64,000 bases of DNA from NCBI RefSeq assembly GCF_002705925.1, contig NZ_NKRE01000001.1, positions 3,130,862 to 3,194,861 of the forward strand, read 5' to 3'. The notes under the pieces were generated by a model that searched no databases, was not told the DNA's origin, and saw only the letters and a program-made list of their open reading frames with translations. Below, in pieces: positions 55,745 through 63,772 of the stretch; the stretch's first letter is position 1; each line of letters begins with the position of its first letter. Both the position numbers and the translations under genes were made by a program. This stretch comes from Mycobacterium ostraviense. Its GTDB lineage: Bacteria; Actinomycetota; Actinomycetes; Mycobacteriales; Mycobacteriaceae.

Positions 55745-56614
55745 GTGGAACCGACAAGCCCGCTCTCAGAGGATGACGCTGCTGATCTCGCCGGCGAGGT
55801 ACGGCAGGTTACTACTGAGGGTTGGCCGGACGGGTACATATACGGCGCCACGCGATACGCCGACGTGATCCTCAAAGAATCCTTCAGTGAGCGGTTCACG
55901 GACCTTGTGACGGCGCTCGATCAATTCCATCCGACTATTGACGAATTACGGACAGGCGGCGGTGGCCGCACGGTGTTCGTGAAGCGGTTCGATGACTCAC
56001 TCGCTGCGATGACGCAGGGCGGCCAAAAAATCTGGGGAAAACAGAAGCTCGTCATTGTCAAGCATGTCGAGCTGGAGGGCACCGCACTCCGCACCAGTCG
56101 GACTCCTACGCATGAGGTGGACATGTTCGGCAAGGGCACGCTCGCGGAACCACTGCCGGGCATCGCGGTTGAAATGGAATGGAACAACAAAGACCCGTTC
56201 TACGACCGCGACCTCAACAACTTCCAGGCCCTTCACCGCGAGGGCGCAATCGCCATAGGGGTCATCGTGACCCGGGGACCGACTCTTCAGGCGCTCATCT
56301 ATCCGACCATTAAGAGCAAGGACGGGAATAAGAAGTATGGTCAGGCGTCTACCCATTGGGACAAGCTCATCCCAAAAGTGAACCTTGGCGGCGGCGGCGA
56401 GTGCCCCCTTCTGCTGGTGGGGATCGAACCACCGCGTATCACGGGCATTGAGCTGGCGCAGAAAGTGAAGAAGCTGCTCGATGATGCCGATGACCTGCGC
56501 GCTCATTGGCGCGAGAAGGGATACGAACGGCGCCGGGACGTCCAGCCGCTCATCGACCAGATGAAGGCTGAAGCCGAAGACCTGATGCCGCCGTTATCCG
56601 ACGTTGCGGTCTAG
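55745..56614 (+). CDS. BglII/BstYI-family type II restriction endonuclease
   Basis: 289-aa protein with the pattern of the BglII/BstYI group: a core strand V-A-V-E-M-E-W-N-N-K-D-P-F-Y-D-R-D-L-N-N (residues about 141-160) with the acidic residues of a PD-(D/E)XK-like site, followed by the strand A-I-G-V-I-V-T-R-G. It would cut DNA at a short palindrome, probably of the RGATCY type, which is inference from the family. The GTG start at 55745 follows CCCCAC with no clear ribosome site. Codon use and AT content are less mycobacterial than the flanks. The methyltransferase follows 56 bp downstream on the same strand. Confidence 0.8.
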   Translation: MEPTSPLSEDDAADLAGEVRQVTTEGWPDGYIYGATRYADVILKESFSERFTDLVTALDQFHPTIDELRTGGGGRTVFVKRFDDSLAAMTQGGQKIWGKQKLVIVKHVELEGTALRTSRTPTHEVDMFGKGTLAEPLPGIAVEMEWNNKDPFYDRDLNNFQALHREGAIAIGVIVTRGPTLQALIYPTIKSKDGNKKYGQASTHWDKLIPKVNLGGGGECPLLLVGIEPPRITGIELAQKVKKLLDDADDLRAHWREKGYERRRDVQPLIDQMKAEAEDLMPPLSDVAV

Positions 56615-56670
56615 CCACGTCCGTTCGCATCGAATGGAACACGCCGTCGGCAAGCAGCGTCCAACGATTC

Positions 56671-57618
56671 ATGGACTCCGTGCCTTACGATTCAGACCGA
56701 AGATCTACTTTGTTCGACGAAGATCTACTCCGTTCGGACGTGGGAGGCAGCGTGACATTGACTGACTCGCTCGGCGAAGTAGCGAGACGGCCGGCGACAC
56801 CATTACGTGACGCAGCCGAACCGCCACCGCTTCCCACTACGGAAGGCGGATGGAAGACGGTATTGGCTGACCCGCCTTGGAGATTTACGAACCGGACGGG
56901 CAAAGTAGCACCGGAGCATCGCAGGCTTGACCGCTACTCCACATTGGACGTGGATGCGATTTGCAGCATCCCGGTTTCGGAAGTCGCCGCCCGCGATTCC
57001 CACCTATATCTGTGGGTGCCGAATGCCCTACTCCCCGAAGGGCTTCGAGTCATGGAGGCATGGGGTTACCGCTACGTGTCCAACGTAATTTGGGCTAAGC
57101 GCCGGAAAGACGGGGGACCCGATGGCCGAGGGGTTGGGTTCTACTTCCGCAACGTCACCGAGATTATCCTGTTCGGTGTGCGGGGAAGCATGCGAACGCT
57201 GCCGCACGCGCGAAGCCAGGTCAACATGATCGAGACGCGAAAGCGCGAGCACTCACGCAAACCGGACGAACAATATCCGCTCATCGAAGCCTGCTCGCCC
57301 GGCCCGTACCTTGAGCTGTTTGCTCGCCACCCGCAGCCCGGTTGGACTGTCTGGGGCGACGAGGCAGCAGAGGACGTTACGCCGCGCGGTCAGGTGCACA
57401 AGGGCTATGCAGGTGGCGCTATTGAGGTTCCGCGCGTCAGCAAGCATGTGCGACTAGACCCGGCGACTGCTGACAGAGTCGGCAAGGAACTTCGCATCCG
57501 CTATGAAGCAGGCGAAAGCATCCGTCAAATCGCTTCAGAAACCGGCTACGGCATCACACGTGTGCGGGGCCTACTCGAACGGGCGGGCACCACATTTCGC
57601 GCACGCGGCGCAGGGTAA
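56671..57618 (+). CDS. MT-A70-type adenine-N6 DNA methyltransferase with C-terminal HTH
   Basis: 315-aa protein. The catalytic motif D-P-P-W is at residues 67-70 in V-L-A-D-P-P-W-R-F. The cofactor and target region includes W-V-P-N-A-L-L-P-E-G-L and F-Y-F-R-N-V-T-E-I-I-L-F-G-V-R-G, then K-P-D-E-Q-Y-P-L-I-E and Y-L-E-L-F-A-R. This is the MT-A70/MunI-like family. Residues about 270-310 add an HTH (Y-E-A-G-E-S-I-R-Q-I-A-S-E-T-G-Y-G), unusual for a restriction-system methylase and possibly used for self-regulation. It is paired with the endonuclease just upstream and should protect its site. Confidence 0.88.
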   Translation: MDSVPYDSDRRSTLFDEDLLRSDVGGSVTLTDSLGEVARRPATPLRDAAEPPPLPTTEGGWKTVLADPPWRFTNRTGKVAPEHRRLDRYSTLDVDAICSIPVSEVAARDSHLYLWVPNALLPEGLRVMEAWGYRYVSNVIWAKRRKDGGPDGRGVGFYFRNVTEIILFGVRGSMRTLPHARSQVNMIETRKREHSRKPDEQYPLIEACSPGPYLELFARHPQPGWTVWGDEAAEDVTPRGQVHKGYAGGAIEVPRVSKHVRLDPATADRVGKELRIRYEAGESIRQIASETGYGITRVRGLLERAGTTFRARGAG

Positions 57619-57629
57619 GGCGAGACTGG

Positions 57630-57724
57630 CTGAGCATTAGACGAGTGCGTGGGCTACTCGAAAATGCCGGGACAACTTCCGAGGTCGCGCCGCGCGGGCG
57701 AGTAACCGACACCGCGCGGCGTTA
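57630..57724 (+). pseudogene. HTH-domain fragment repeated after the methyltransferase
   Basis: The frame reads I-R-R-V-R-G-L-L-E-N-A-G-T-T and then runs to a stop at 57724. It matches the end of the methyltransferase (T-R-V-R-G-L-L-E-R-A-G-T-T) at protein level and in part at DNA level. It is a leftover of a second HTH, from duplication or from a separate small HTH gene. Confidence 0.6.
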
Positions 57725-57749
57725 GTTGTCCCGGCGCTGGATTGAAAGG

Positions 57750-57887
57750 TCAGGCGGTCTTTGCCTCGTCCTTCTTCGCCTTCTTCGCGGCCTTGCGCTC
57801 GTCCTGCCACTTCGTGAACTTGGCCTTGAGTGACGGGACCTCCTTGGCGGTGAAGCTGTACCGGCCTCCCAGACTCTGAAACACCAT
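57750..57887 (-). CDS. Small Lys-rich protein (45 aa)
   Basis: The ATG at 57887 opens M-V-F-Q-S-L-G-G-R-Y-S-F-T-A-K-E-V-P-S-L-K and ends with a very basic tail (K-A-A-K-K-A-K-K-D-E-A-K-T-A). No family is recognised. The basic tail suggests nucleic-acid binding. It lies inside the tRNA-Arg island, opposite in direction to the restriction genes; phage-type accessory protein is a guess. Confidence 0.5.
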   Translation of the reverse strand: MVFQSLGGRYSFTAKEVPSLKAKFTKWQDERKAAKKAKKDEAKTA

Positions 57888-58038
57888 GACCCACAACACA
57901 TGTCACATGCAAGCGTGTCACGAGCGTGTCACAAGTCGTGCCGAATGAGGTCGGATCGGCCCGCACGCGTTCGGACAAAAGCACCTGCAAGACGATGTTT
58001 GCGCGAACGTGCGTGAACCGCTTTGACCTGCATTATTG

Positions 58039-58086
58039 TGACTACGGATCAGAAGGTTGGGAGTTCGAATCTCTTCGGGCGCGCTC
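58039..58086 (+). repeat. Attachment-site direct repeat, right copy
   Basis: Identical to 54229-54276, the 3' part of tRNA-Arg. It has no 5' half, so it is not a second tRNA gene but the right junction of the island. No integrase gene remains between the two copies. Confidence 0.93.
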
Positions 58087-58116
58087 TGTATCGGCGTAGG
58101 TTAGCTTTGCCAGTTT

Positions 58117-58428
58117 TCAGCCGCAGCCGGTGGCTGCTCGAAGTGTCCGGCACACCTGGTGCATCCGTGCCGGAGACAAACGAGTGATCTGGCGTCGGAG
58201 CGCGGTGCGCGGCAACGTATGAATGTTGTCGAAATTGACGACGCAATCGCTTGGCAGGAGGTCGTCGGCGGCGGTCAGCGCCAGCTCGGAGACCAGTCCC
58301 CTGCGGGTGCGGGTCAATGCGGCGACGACGACCGCGCCGATTCGGTCAGCAACCGGATCTCTCGTCAGAATGAGCACGGGCCGGTCGCCGCCTGGTGTCG
58401 CGGCGAACCACAGTTCACCGCGCCGCAT
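58117..58428 (-). CDS. MazF-family toxin (endoribonuclease)
   Basis: 103-aa MazF/PemK-like protein: M-R-R-G-E-L-W-F-A, R-P-V-L-I-L-T-R-D at the active-site beta strand, V-S-E-L-A-L-T-A-A-D-D-L, V-V-N-F-D-N-I-H-T-L and a closing helical segment R-Q-I-T-R-L. Such toxins cut mRNA, tRNA or rRNA at short sites. It overlaps the antitoxin gene by 14 bp, the usual coupling, and lies just outside the right attachment copy. Confidence 0.9.
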   Translation of the reverse strand: MRRGELWFAATPGGDRPVLILTRDPVADRIGAVVVAALTRTRRGLVSELALTAADDLLPSDCVVNFDNIHTLPRTALRRQITRLSPARMHQVCRTLRAATGCG

Positions 58429-58666
58429 CGGCCCAGTCAGTCCAGTCCTCGGCAGGCCCCCAGTCGGCGATGTCGCCGAGGGCCTTCTCGTCGTCCGTCA
58501 AGGGCTGCTCGGCGTACGCTTGCACGTCTTGGTCTGCCGCGAGTTCGGCCAGGTGGCGTCGTAGCGCCTGGCGGAGTAGTTCAGACCGGTCGATATGCAA
58601 CCGACGCGCCCACTGCTCGACCGCCGCCGCGTCCTCGTCATCGACGCGAAAGCTAACCATTGTCAT
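58415..58666 (-). CDS. Ribbon-helix-helix antitoxin of the MazF pair
   Basis: 83-aa protein. The N-terminal ribbon-helix-helix (M-V-S-F-R-V-D-D-E-D-A-A-A-V-E-Q-W then R-S-E-L-L-R-Q-A-L-R-R-H) binds DNA, and the acidic C-terminal tail (W-G-P-A-E-D-W-T-D-W-A-D) would wrap and block the toxin. The start codon lies inside the palindrome at 58662-58689, so the antitoxin can shut off its own operon, and translation is probably from a very short leader. An ATG 6 nt further in (M-V-S-F) is an alternative start. Confidence 0.88.
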   Translation of the reverse strand: MTMVSFRVDDEDAAAVEQWARRLHIDRSELLRQALRRHLAELAADQDVQAYAEQPLTDDEKALGDIADWGPAEDWTDWADAAR

Positions 58667-58689
58667 ACAATCAGTCTAGATTGTATGAC
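58662..58689. promoter_or_regulatory. Palindromic operator at the antitoxin start
   Basis: GTCATACAATC (58662-58672) and GATTGTATGAC (58679-58689) are perfect complements with an AGTCTA centre. It covers the antitoxin start codon at 58666. Ribbon-helix-helix antitoxins bind such palindromes, so autoregulation is very likely. Confidence 0.85.
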
Positions 58690-58778
58690 GTCCCTGGAGA
58701 CGTGCTAGGGCAACGAGTGCGCGGCTCTTCGCTCTTCGCGCTAGACAATGCGGCCACCGCGTCTGGTACCGCGATGCT

Positions 58779-60098
58779 TCAGCGCGGATCCATCACCTGT
58801 CCCGCGAAGAGCACGGCGCCGGTCTTGTCGACAATGGCGAACAGGAACGGGTGATCGACCGTCACCTCCTCGACTGGGCCAAACCCTCCGCCGATCACCG
58901 TCGAAACGGCTGCGGCTTCCGTACCGAACTCGTCGATCCCGACGAAGGCCTTCTGCAGGATGTGTGTGATCTTCAGCTGGTCGTCAGCGATGATGTGGGA
59001 GAAGTCCGCCTGCTTCTCGTCGAATGCGCGCGGCATCCCCATCGCCGCCAAAGTCTCCTTGAATTCCTCGGGTCCCCAGGTGATACGAAACTTGGGCAAA
59101 CTGAGGACGACTGGCCCCTGCACAAAGGCCAAGTTACGGAGCCAAGCGTCGTCCATGCTGTTGCGAACCGCCTGGAGCTGTCCCTCCGCCGGCAAGACGA
59201 TCAGCATCTTGAGGTCGCCGCCCACGTAAGGGAGTTCCACAGCCTGAAAATTCGGCCCGGCTACGTAGGGCAGCGCCCTCGCCTTGTGCATCATCGGCAC
59301 GGTGACCGCTGATTGAGGAGTCACGCGGAAGCTGCCATCGGCCGTAAGTTCTTTCGGAAATGGGCTCTCCCAGCTCGCCTTGAGGTAGGCCGCGTTCAGC
59401 AACACGACACGCGTCAACTCGTCTATCGCGCCCGGCGGGATCGGGTCTTTGATTTGCCCTTTAGTCGCGTCGCTGGCGAAGTTGTTGATAGTGACTCGCT
59501 CGCCGTCGGGGTTGCCCTTGAAGTCGCCGAGGTGCGCGCCGGCATCGTATTGGGTAGCCAGGATGTCGAGGAACGGCGCGCGAACCGACATACCACGCTG
59601 CAGCCAGACCGCGTCGACCATCGCCAGCTCGATACTCCGCGGATCGTCGGCGGAGATCGCCGCGCGGTTGCGTGAACGAAGATCGAGCAGCAGCTGATTC
59701 ATGGCACGGTAGTAGCTGTCATTGCCGAACGGATCGCGCAGAACGGCTTTCATTTGGGCCGCCGTGTCACCGGCGGCACCGGCATAGGCCATCGACAACG
59801 CGGCACTGAGGCTCAGCGGAGAGAAGACCAGGTTCTTTTCACTGGCCGCTGACATGCGCCGGAACAGGTCCAGCCCGAAACCGTTGGTGGCGTTGACAAA
59901 ACTCTGCTCATCCGCCGGAGCAACGTCTGGCGTGTTGTCGTACGGAAGGCTTGAGCGCGTGACGGGCGCGGGTGTCGGTCCTGGTGTGGACTCGGCACGA
60001 TTGCGGTCGCCCCCGCAGCCGACAGCACTTGCGAAAACAACGGCAGCAGCAATCACGCCGTGGAATCCGACGCGGAACGAACGGATTAGGGGATTCAC
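58779..60098 (-). CDS. Lipoprotein serpin (serine protease inhibitor)
   Basis: 439-aa secreted protein. The N-terminus has a signal helix and lipobox (A-S-A-V-G-C, Cys28), followed by a Pro/Thr linker to about residue 60, then a full serpin domain: F-G-L-D-L-F-R-R-M, N-L-V-F-S-P-L-S-L-S-A-A-L-S-M, N-A-A-Y-L-K-A-S-W, M-M-H-K, and at the end H-P-F-L-F-A-I-V-D with G-A-V-L-F-A-G-Q-V. The hinge of the reactive loop reads G-T-E-A-A-A-V-S-T (residues 392-400): small residues, so an inhibitory serpin. The loop V-I-G-G-G-F-G-P-V is Gly-rich, so the target protease is unclear. Single gene. Confidence 0.92.
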   Translation of the reverse strand: MNPLIRSFRVGFHGVIAAAVVFASAVGCGGDRNRAESTPGPTPAPVTRSSLPYDNTPDVAPADEQSFVNATNGFGLDLFRRMSAASEKNLVFSPLSLSAALSMAYAGAAGDTAAQMKAVLRDPFGNDSYYRAMNQLLLDLRSRNRAAISADDPRSIELAMVDAVWLQRGMSVRAPFLDILATQYDAGAHLGDFKGNPDGERVTINNFASDATKGQIKDPIPPGAIDELTRVVLLNAAYLKASWESPFPKELTADGSFRVTPQSAVTVPMMHKARALPYVAGPNFQAVELPYVGGDLKMLIVLPAEGQLQAVRNSMDDAWLRNLAFVQGPVVLSLPKFRITWGPEEFKETLAAMGMPRAFDEKQADFSHIIADDQLKITHILQKAFVGIDEFGTEAAAVSTVIGGGFGPVEEVTVDHPFLFAIVDKTGAVLFAGQVMDPR

Positions 60099-60221
60099 GG
60101 CGACCAGTATGCGCGCCGCGAGACGCGGATGTTTGATAAATCTCTCGCGATGAAGACTCGGTACTCCGTGAGCACCGCCGTGGGCTAACCGCGACTTTGC
60201 CCGCCTGAAAGCTATTCCGGC

Positions 60222-60737
60222 CTACCGCCCGATGCGACGACGCAGCCGAGTGATTGCGTTGAACCCACGGGTGACCAGGCGGTCGGCGCGGGTGCCCATC
60301 ATCGGTAGCATCCCGATCTGACGAGCAAATCCGGCGCCGTCGTAGTAGACGGTATTGCTGGCCACCCGGCCGTCGGGTGCCAGCCGGATGACGTCGCATC
60401 CGAGAATCTCGACTCGGCGGCCGGTCGCTTCGATGCCCTGAAAAGGCGATCCCGTGAACGATCCGCCGCCCTTCCACTGGACTACGACCTGGCCGGCGCC
60501 GTCATCGACAACATTCTCTATCACCAGCCGCCAATCCGGGACCGCTGCGAAGAGTCCCGTGAACCATTGCGTCAAGGCCGTTGCCCCGCGCACGGTTTCG
60601 CCGGTGGCGAGGAAGTAATCGACCGACTCGTCGCTCCAGAAGTCTTGTGCATGGGAGAAATCACGTTCGTCGAACACCCGGCGAAACACCTCCCGAACCC
60701 ACTCTGCGTTCGTGGTGCCGGGTTGCAGCGCAGTCAT
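60222..60737 (-). CDS. SnoaL-like polyketide-cyclase-type protein
   Basis: 171-aa protein of the NTF2-like SnoaL group: W-V-R-E-V-F-R-R-V-F-D-E-R-D, F-L-A-T-G-E-T-V-R-G, P-D-W-R-L-V-I-E-N-V and the W-x-G-x-G-x-F-x-G-x-P-F-Q-G-I-E segment. This fold is used by ester cyclases, isomerases and proteins without activity, so the substrate is unknown. It overlaps a small upstream frame by 4 bp. Confidence 0.85.
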   Translation of the reverse strand: MTALQPGTTNAEWVREVFRRVFDERDFSHAQDFWSDESVDYFLATGETVRGATALTQWFTGLFAAVPDWRLVIENVVDDGAGQVVVQWKGGGSFTGSPFQGIEATGRRVEILGCDVIRLAPDGRVASNTVYYDGAGFARQIGMLPMMGTRADRLVTRGFNAITRLRRRIGR

Positions 60738-60853
60738 GTGTGGCCTCCTTCAGCGGCCGCTGGGACGATCATCGCCACTGCCCCGACGATAGGCCCCACC
60801 ATGAGGGGTGGTACCACTCCTTGAATCACGGCCTGCGGTAGTGCCACCGTCAT
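60734..60853 (-). CDS. Possible small hydrophobic protein (39 aa)
   Basis: The ATG at 60853 opens M-T-V-A-L-P-Q-A-V-I-Q-G-V-V-P-P-L-M-V-G-P-I-V-G-A-V-A-M-I-V, a possible single membrane segment, and ends by overlapping the SnoaL-like start (ATGA). The coupling and hydrophobic run are suggestive, but the frame is short and unfamiliar. Confidence 0.35.
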   Translation of the reverse strand: MTVALPQAVIQGVVPPLMVGPIVGAVAMIVPAAAEGGHT

Positions 60854-60973
60854 GTGTACGGATGTCGTCGCGCTCTGCGGTATCCATGTCAGTGCGGATT
60901 TGTGCTGCCATATTTCTCGATTTGTCGTCGTCCACAAGCCGGCTTTGCGGATGCCGGGCTCCCTGCGGTGCAA

Positions 60974-62029
60974 CTAGTGCCGCGACTCGATGATGTTCAG
61001 CGCCCGCTCGAATAGGTGCACCGTGGCCGCATGCAGTTGATCACCGACTTCCTTTTCGGCCTTGCCCGCGCAGGCGCGGGCAAGCGTGCCCTCGATCACG
61101 ATGCCGAGCTTGAAGCAGGCCAGTACGGTGTACCAGGTGATGTGCGACAGGTCGCGGGTGGTGTTGGCGGCATACCGGTGCAGCAAGTCGTCGGTGCTGG
61201 CCAGCCCGCTTTGGCCACCCAACGCGTGGCTGAACACGCTGGACCCGTCGGGCTGGCGCCAGGTCGCCAGCAGCCAGCCCAGGTCCAGCAGCGGGTCGCC
61301 GATGGTGCACATTTCCCAGTCCACGATGGCGACCACGTCCGGCCCGGTCCAGGAGAACATGACATTGGCCGCGTGGTAGTCACCGTGCATGATGCCGGGT
61401 GTCCATGTCGTCGGCCGGTGGCGCTCCAGCCACCTTGACACCTGCTCGATTCCCGGGATCTGCGGCCCGGGGTAGCCGTCGTACTGCTGATAGGACTCCA
61501 GCTCGGAAAGCCAGCGCGGCACTTGGCGTTCCAGGAAGCCTTCCGGTTTGCCGAAGCTGGCGAGCCCGACGGCGACATGGTCCACCGCGCCCAGCCTGGC
61601 CAGCGCATCGGCCATCGACAGGCCCATCCCGTACCGCACCTGCGCGTCGCCGGCGTGCAGCGGCGGGAGCCCCTCACCGGCGTTGAAACCCTCGACGGGC
61701 TCCATCAGGTAGAAGACCGCGTCACCGAGCACACCGGGGTCGTCGCAGCTGGCGATCAGGCGCGGATGCGGGACGTCGGAGCCGGCCAGCGCGGCGAGAA
61801 CCTGGGTTTCCCGCAGGATCACCGTGTTGCTGCGCGGCCGCAGGTGCCGCGGCCCGCGCCGCAGCACGTACGGCCGGCCGGACCTGGTGAATCGCAGCAT
61901 GACGTTTTGCGTTCCGCCGGTTACCGGAGAGACGTCCTGCAACGGACCCTCGCCGAGTCCCTGCTTGGACATCCATGCGGCCACCGCTTCCAGGTCCACC
62001 TGTAAAAACCTACTCTGGTGCAATGACAT
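60974..62029 (-). CDS. APH-family phosphotransferase-like protein
   Basis: Up to 351 aa with the kinase-like fold of aminoglycoside phosphotransferases. V-T-G-G-T-Q-N-V-M is the nucleotide loop, I-M-H-G-D-Y-H-A-A-N-V the catalytic loop with its Asp, and I-V-D-W-E-M-C-T-I-G-D-P-L-L-D-L-G-W the metal loop. The related M. tuberculosis protein Rv3761c is, as I recall, annotated FadE36, but this sequence is kinase-like, not acyl-CoA dehydrogenase. A drug-resistance role is unlikely. The ATG at 62029 overlaps the divergent gene's start by 7 bp; a GTG at 61999 would remove the overlap. Confidence 0.85.
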   Translation of the reverse strand: MSLHQSRFLQVDLEAVAAWMSKQGLGEGPLQDVSPVTGGTQNVMLRFTRSGRPYVLRRGPRHLRPRSNTVILRETQVLAALAGSDVPHPRLIASCDDPGVLGDAVFYLMEPVEGFNAGEGLPPLHAGDAQVRYGMGLSMADALARLGAVDHVAVGLASFGKPEGFLERQVPRWLSELESYQQYDGYPGPQIPGIEQVSRWLERHRPTTWTPGIMHGDYHAANVMFSWTGPDVVAIVDWEMCTIGDPLLDLGWLLATWRQPDGSSVFSHALGGQSGLASTDDLLHRYAANTTRDLSHITWYTVLACFKLGIVIEGTLARACAGKAEKEVGDQLHAATVHLFERALNIIESRH

Positions 62030-62409
62030 CGCCGGTACTCCAACGCTGGATCGAGATCGTCGATTCCGGGCGGATCGATGGTCTCGACAGGTTGCTCGCC
62101 GAGGACGCGGTCTTCTTCTCGCCCGCGGTCTTCAGGCCACAGGAAGGCCGTACGAAAGCGCTCGCCTACCTCGGTGCGGCGCTAAAAGTCTTTGGAAACA
62201 GCAATTTTCACTACGTTGAGCAGTGGCATAGTGAACGCTCGGCCATTCTCGAGTTCGAAGCCGACGTGGCAGGCATCTACGTTAACGGAATCGACATGCT
62301 CCACTGGAACGACCACGGCCAGATCGTCTCGGTCAAGGTCATGATTCGCCCGGTGAAGGCACTGCAGGCCCTCATCCCGAAAATGGCCGAACTGCTGGGC
62401 CAGTCCTAA
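62023..62409 (+). CDS. NTF2/SnoaL-like protein (128 aa)
   Basis: The ATG at 62023 opens M-T-S-P-V-L-Q-R-W-I-E-I-V-D-S-G-R-I-D-G, then L-L-A-E-D-A-V-F-F-S-P and the closing I-R-P-V-K-A-L-Q-A-L, the alpha-plus-beta cone of the NTF2-like fold. No function can be assigned. It overlaps the convergent next gene by 4 bp. Confidence 0.8.
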   Translation: MTSPVLQRWIEIVDSGRIDGLDRLLAEDAVFFSPAVFRPQEGRTKALAYLGAALKVFGNSNFHYVEQWHSERSAILEFEADVAGIYVNGIDMLHWNDHGQIVSVKVMIRPVKALQALIPKMAELLGQS

Positions 62410-62753
62410 GACTTGGCGCGCAAGATGTAGCGAACCGTCTGAGCCCGGATCATGCCGTCGGCGAACACGAATGTGTCGACGCCGTCGTCGACCCGGTGAT
62501 GCGCCGCATCGGCGGTCCACTCCAAGAACAGCACGTCGCCTTCGAAGATCTGAGTTTTCAAGTCCCAGGCCGCTTCGGGCAGATCGTCGAGCAACCTGAC
62601 GAACACCTGTCGGATGGCGTCCTTGCCGCGCGCGACGCCGGCTGAGGTGAGCACGATGGAGTCGTCGGCGTAGTCGGCGACGATCTCGTCGAGGTCGCCG
62701 GTGGCCAGTGCCCGACCGTGGTGGGCGAATACTTCTTGGGGCGTGCGCGTCAT
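62406..62753 (-). CDS. NTF2/SnoaL-like protein (115 aa)
   Basis: Protein with the NTF2-like pattern F-A-H-H-G-R-A-L-A-T-G-D-L-D-E-I-V-A-D-Y, V-A-R-G-K-D-A-I-R, F-L-E-W-T-A-D and a C-terminal strand R-A-Q-T-V-R-Y. Convergent with the previous small protein and divergent from the methyltransferase. Function unknown. Confidence 0.82.
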   Translation of the reverse strand: MTRTPQEVFAHHGRALATGDLDEIVADYADDSIVLTSAGVARGKDAIRQVFVRLLDDLPEAAWDLKTQIFEGDVLFLEWTADAAHHRVDDGVDTFVFADGMIRAQTVRYILRAKS

Positions 62754-62821
62754 AGCGAGCGATCGTAGCTCGCGCCCGCTGGAAGAATGGTTCGCGAAAC
62801 CGACCTTTTATCGACGAGGGT

Positions 62822-63772
62822 GTGGCAATGCCGCGGACTGACAACGATTCCTGGGACATCACCGAAAGTGTGGGAGCCACCGCCTTGGGCGTGGCGGCCG
62901 CTCGCGCCGCCGAGACCGAGAGTGAAAACCCCCTCGTCAAGGATCCATTCGCCCGGGTGTTCGTCGACGCGGCAGGTGAGGGCATATGGTCGGTTTTCGC
63001 CGATCCCCGGTTGCTGGCCCAAGCGGCTGATATCGAACCCGAGGTGCGCTCCCGGGTTCGCGCGATGATCGACTTCATGGCAACCCGGACGGCGTTCTTC
63101 GACGAGTTCTTTCTGGGCGCGGCCGACGCCGGCGTGCGGCAAGTGGTGATTCTGGCGGCCGGTCTGGACGCCCGCGCGTGGCGGTTGCCGTGGCCCGACG
63201 GCACCGTCGTCTACGAGTTGGACCAACCCAAAGTGCTGGACTTCAAGACCGCGACGCTGCGCCGGCACGGCGCACGACCGACCTCGCGCCTGGTCACCGT
63301 CCCGATCGATTTGCGGCAAGACTGGCCAAAGGCATTGCAAGAGACCGGGTTTGATACATCCAAGCCTTCGGCCTGGTCGGCGGAGGGCCTGCTGCGCTAC
63401 CTTCCCGCGAAGGCCCAAGACCTCTTGTTCGAGCGCATCGATGCGCTGAGCCAGCTCGGCAGTCGGCTTGCTTGCAACGCGCCCGGCGAGGGCTTCCTCG
63501 ACCCAGACCTGGTGCGACGCCAACGCGAGGACATGCAGCGCATGCGAGCCGCCGCCGCCCGGCTGGTCAAGGTCGAGGTGACTGACCTCGACGAGCTCTG
63601 GTACGCCGAGGAACGAACCGCCGCGGCAGACTGGCTATCGCGACACGGCTGGCAGGTGTCGTCGCAGACCATGTCCGAGGTGTTGGCCCGTTATGGTCGC
63701 AGCGTGCCCAGCGATCTCGAAGATTCCATGCCGCCAACGCTTTTCGTGTCCGCGCAGCGGTCTCCGGCCTGA
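62822..63772 (+). CDS. S-adenosylmethionine-dependent methyltransferase (Rv3767c homologue)
   Basis: 316-aa protein of the leucine-carboxyl-methyltransferase-like group expanded in mycobacteria: [27 protein letters not shown] (cofactor loop), [10 protein letters not shown] and [10 protein letters not shown]. Substrates of this group are mostly unknown. The GTG at 62822 and the ATG at 62828 are both possible starts. Confidence 0.92.
   Translation: MAMPRTDNDSWDITESVGATALGVAAARAAETESENPLVKDPFARVFVDAAGEGIWSVFADPRLLAQAADIEPEVRSRVRAMIDFMATRTAFFDEFFLGAADAGVRQVVILAAGLDARAWRLPWPDGTVVYELDQPKVLDFKTATLRRHGARPTSRLVTVPIDLRQDWPKALQETGFDTSKPSAWSAEGLLRYLPAKAQDLLFERIDALSQLGSRLACNAPGEGFLDPDLVRRQREDMQRMRAAAARLVKVEVTDLDELWYAEERTAAADWLSRHGWQVSSQTMSEVLARYGRSVPSDLEDSMPPTLFVSAQRSPA

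Noticed and set aside
58039..58086. A second tRNA-Arg gene
   Set aside because: Only the 3' half is present; there is no acceptor 5' strand or D arm, so it is an attachment-site copy.
60750..60935. Minus-strand frame starting M-D-D-D-K-S-R-N in another phase near the small hydrophobic frame
   Set aside because: Asp/Arg/Gly-rich without structure; the alternative frame with the membrane-like segment and 4-bp coupling is the better candidate, and even that is weak.
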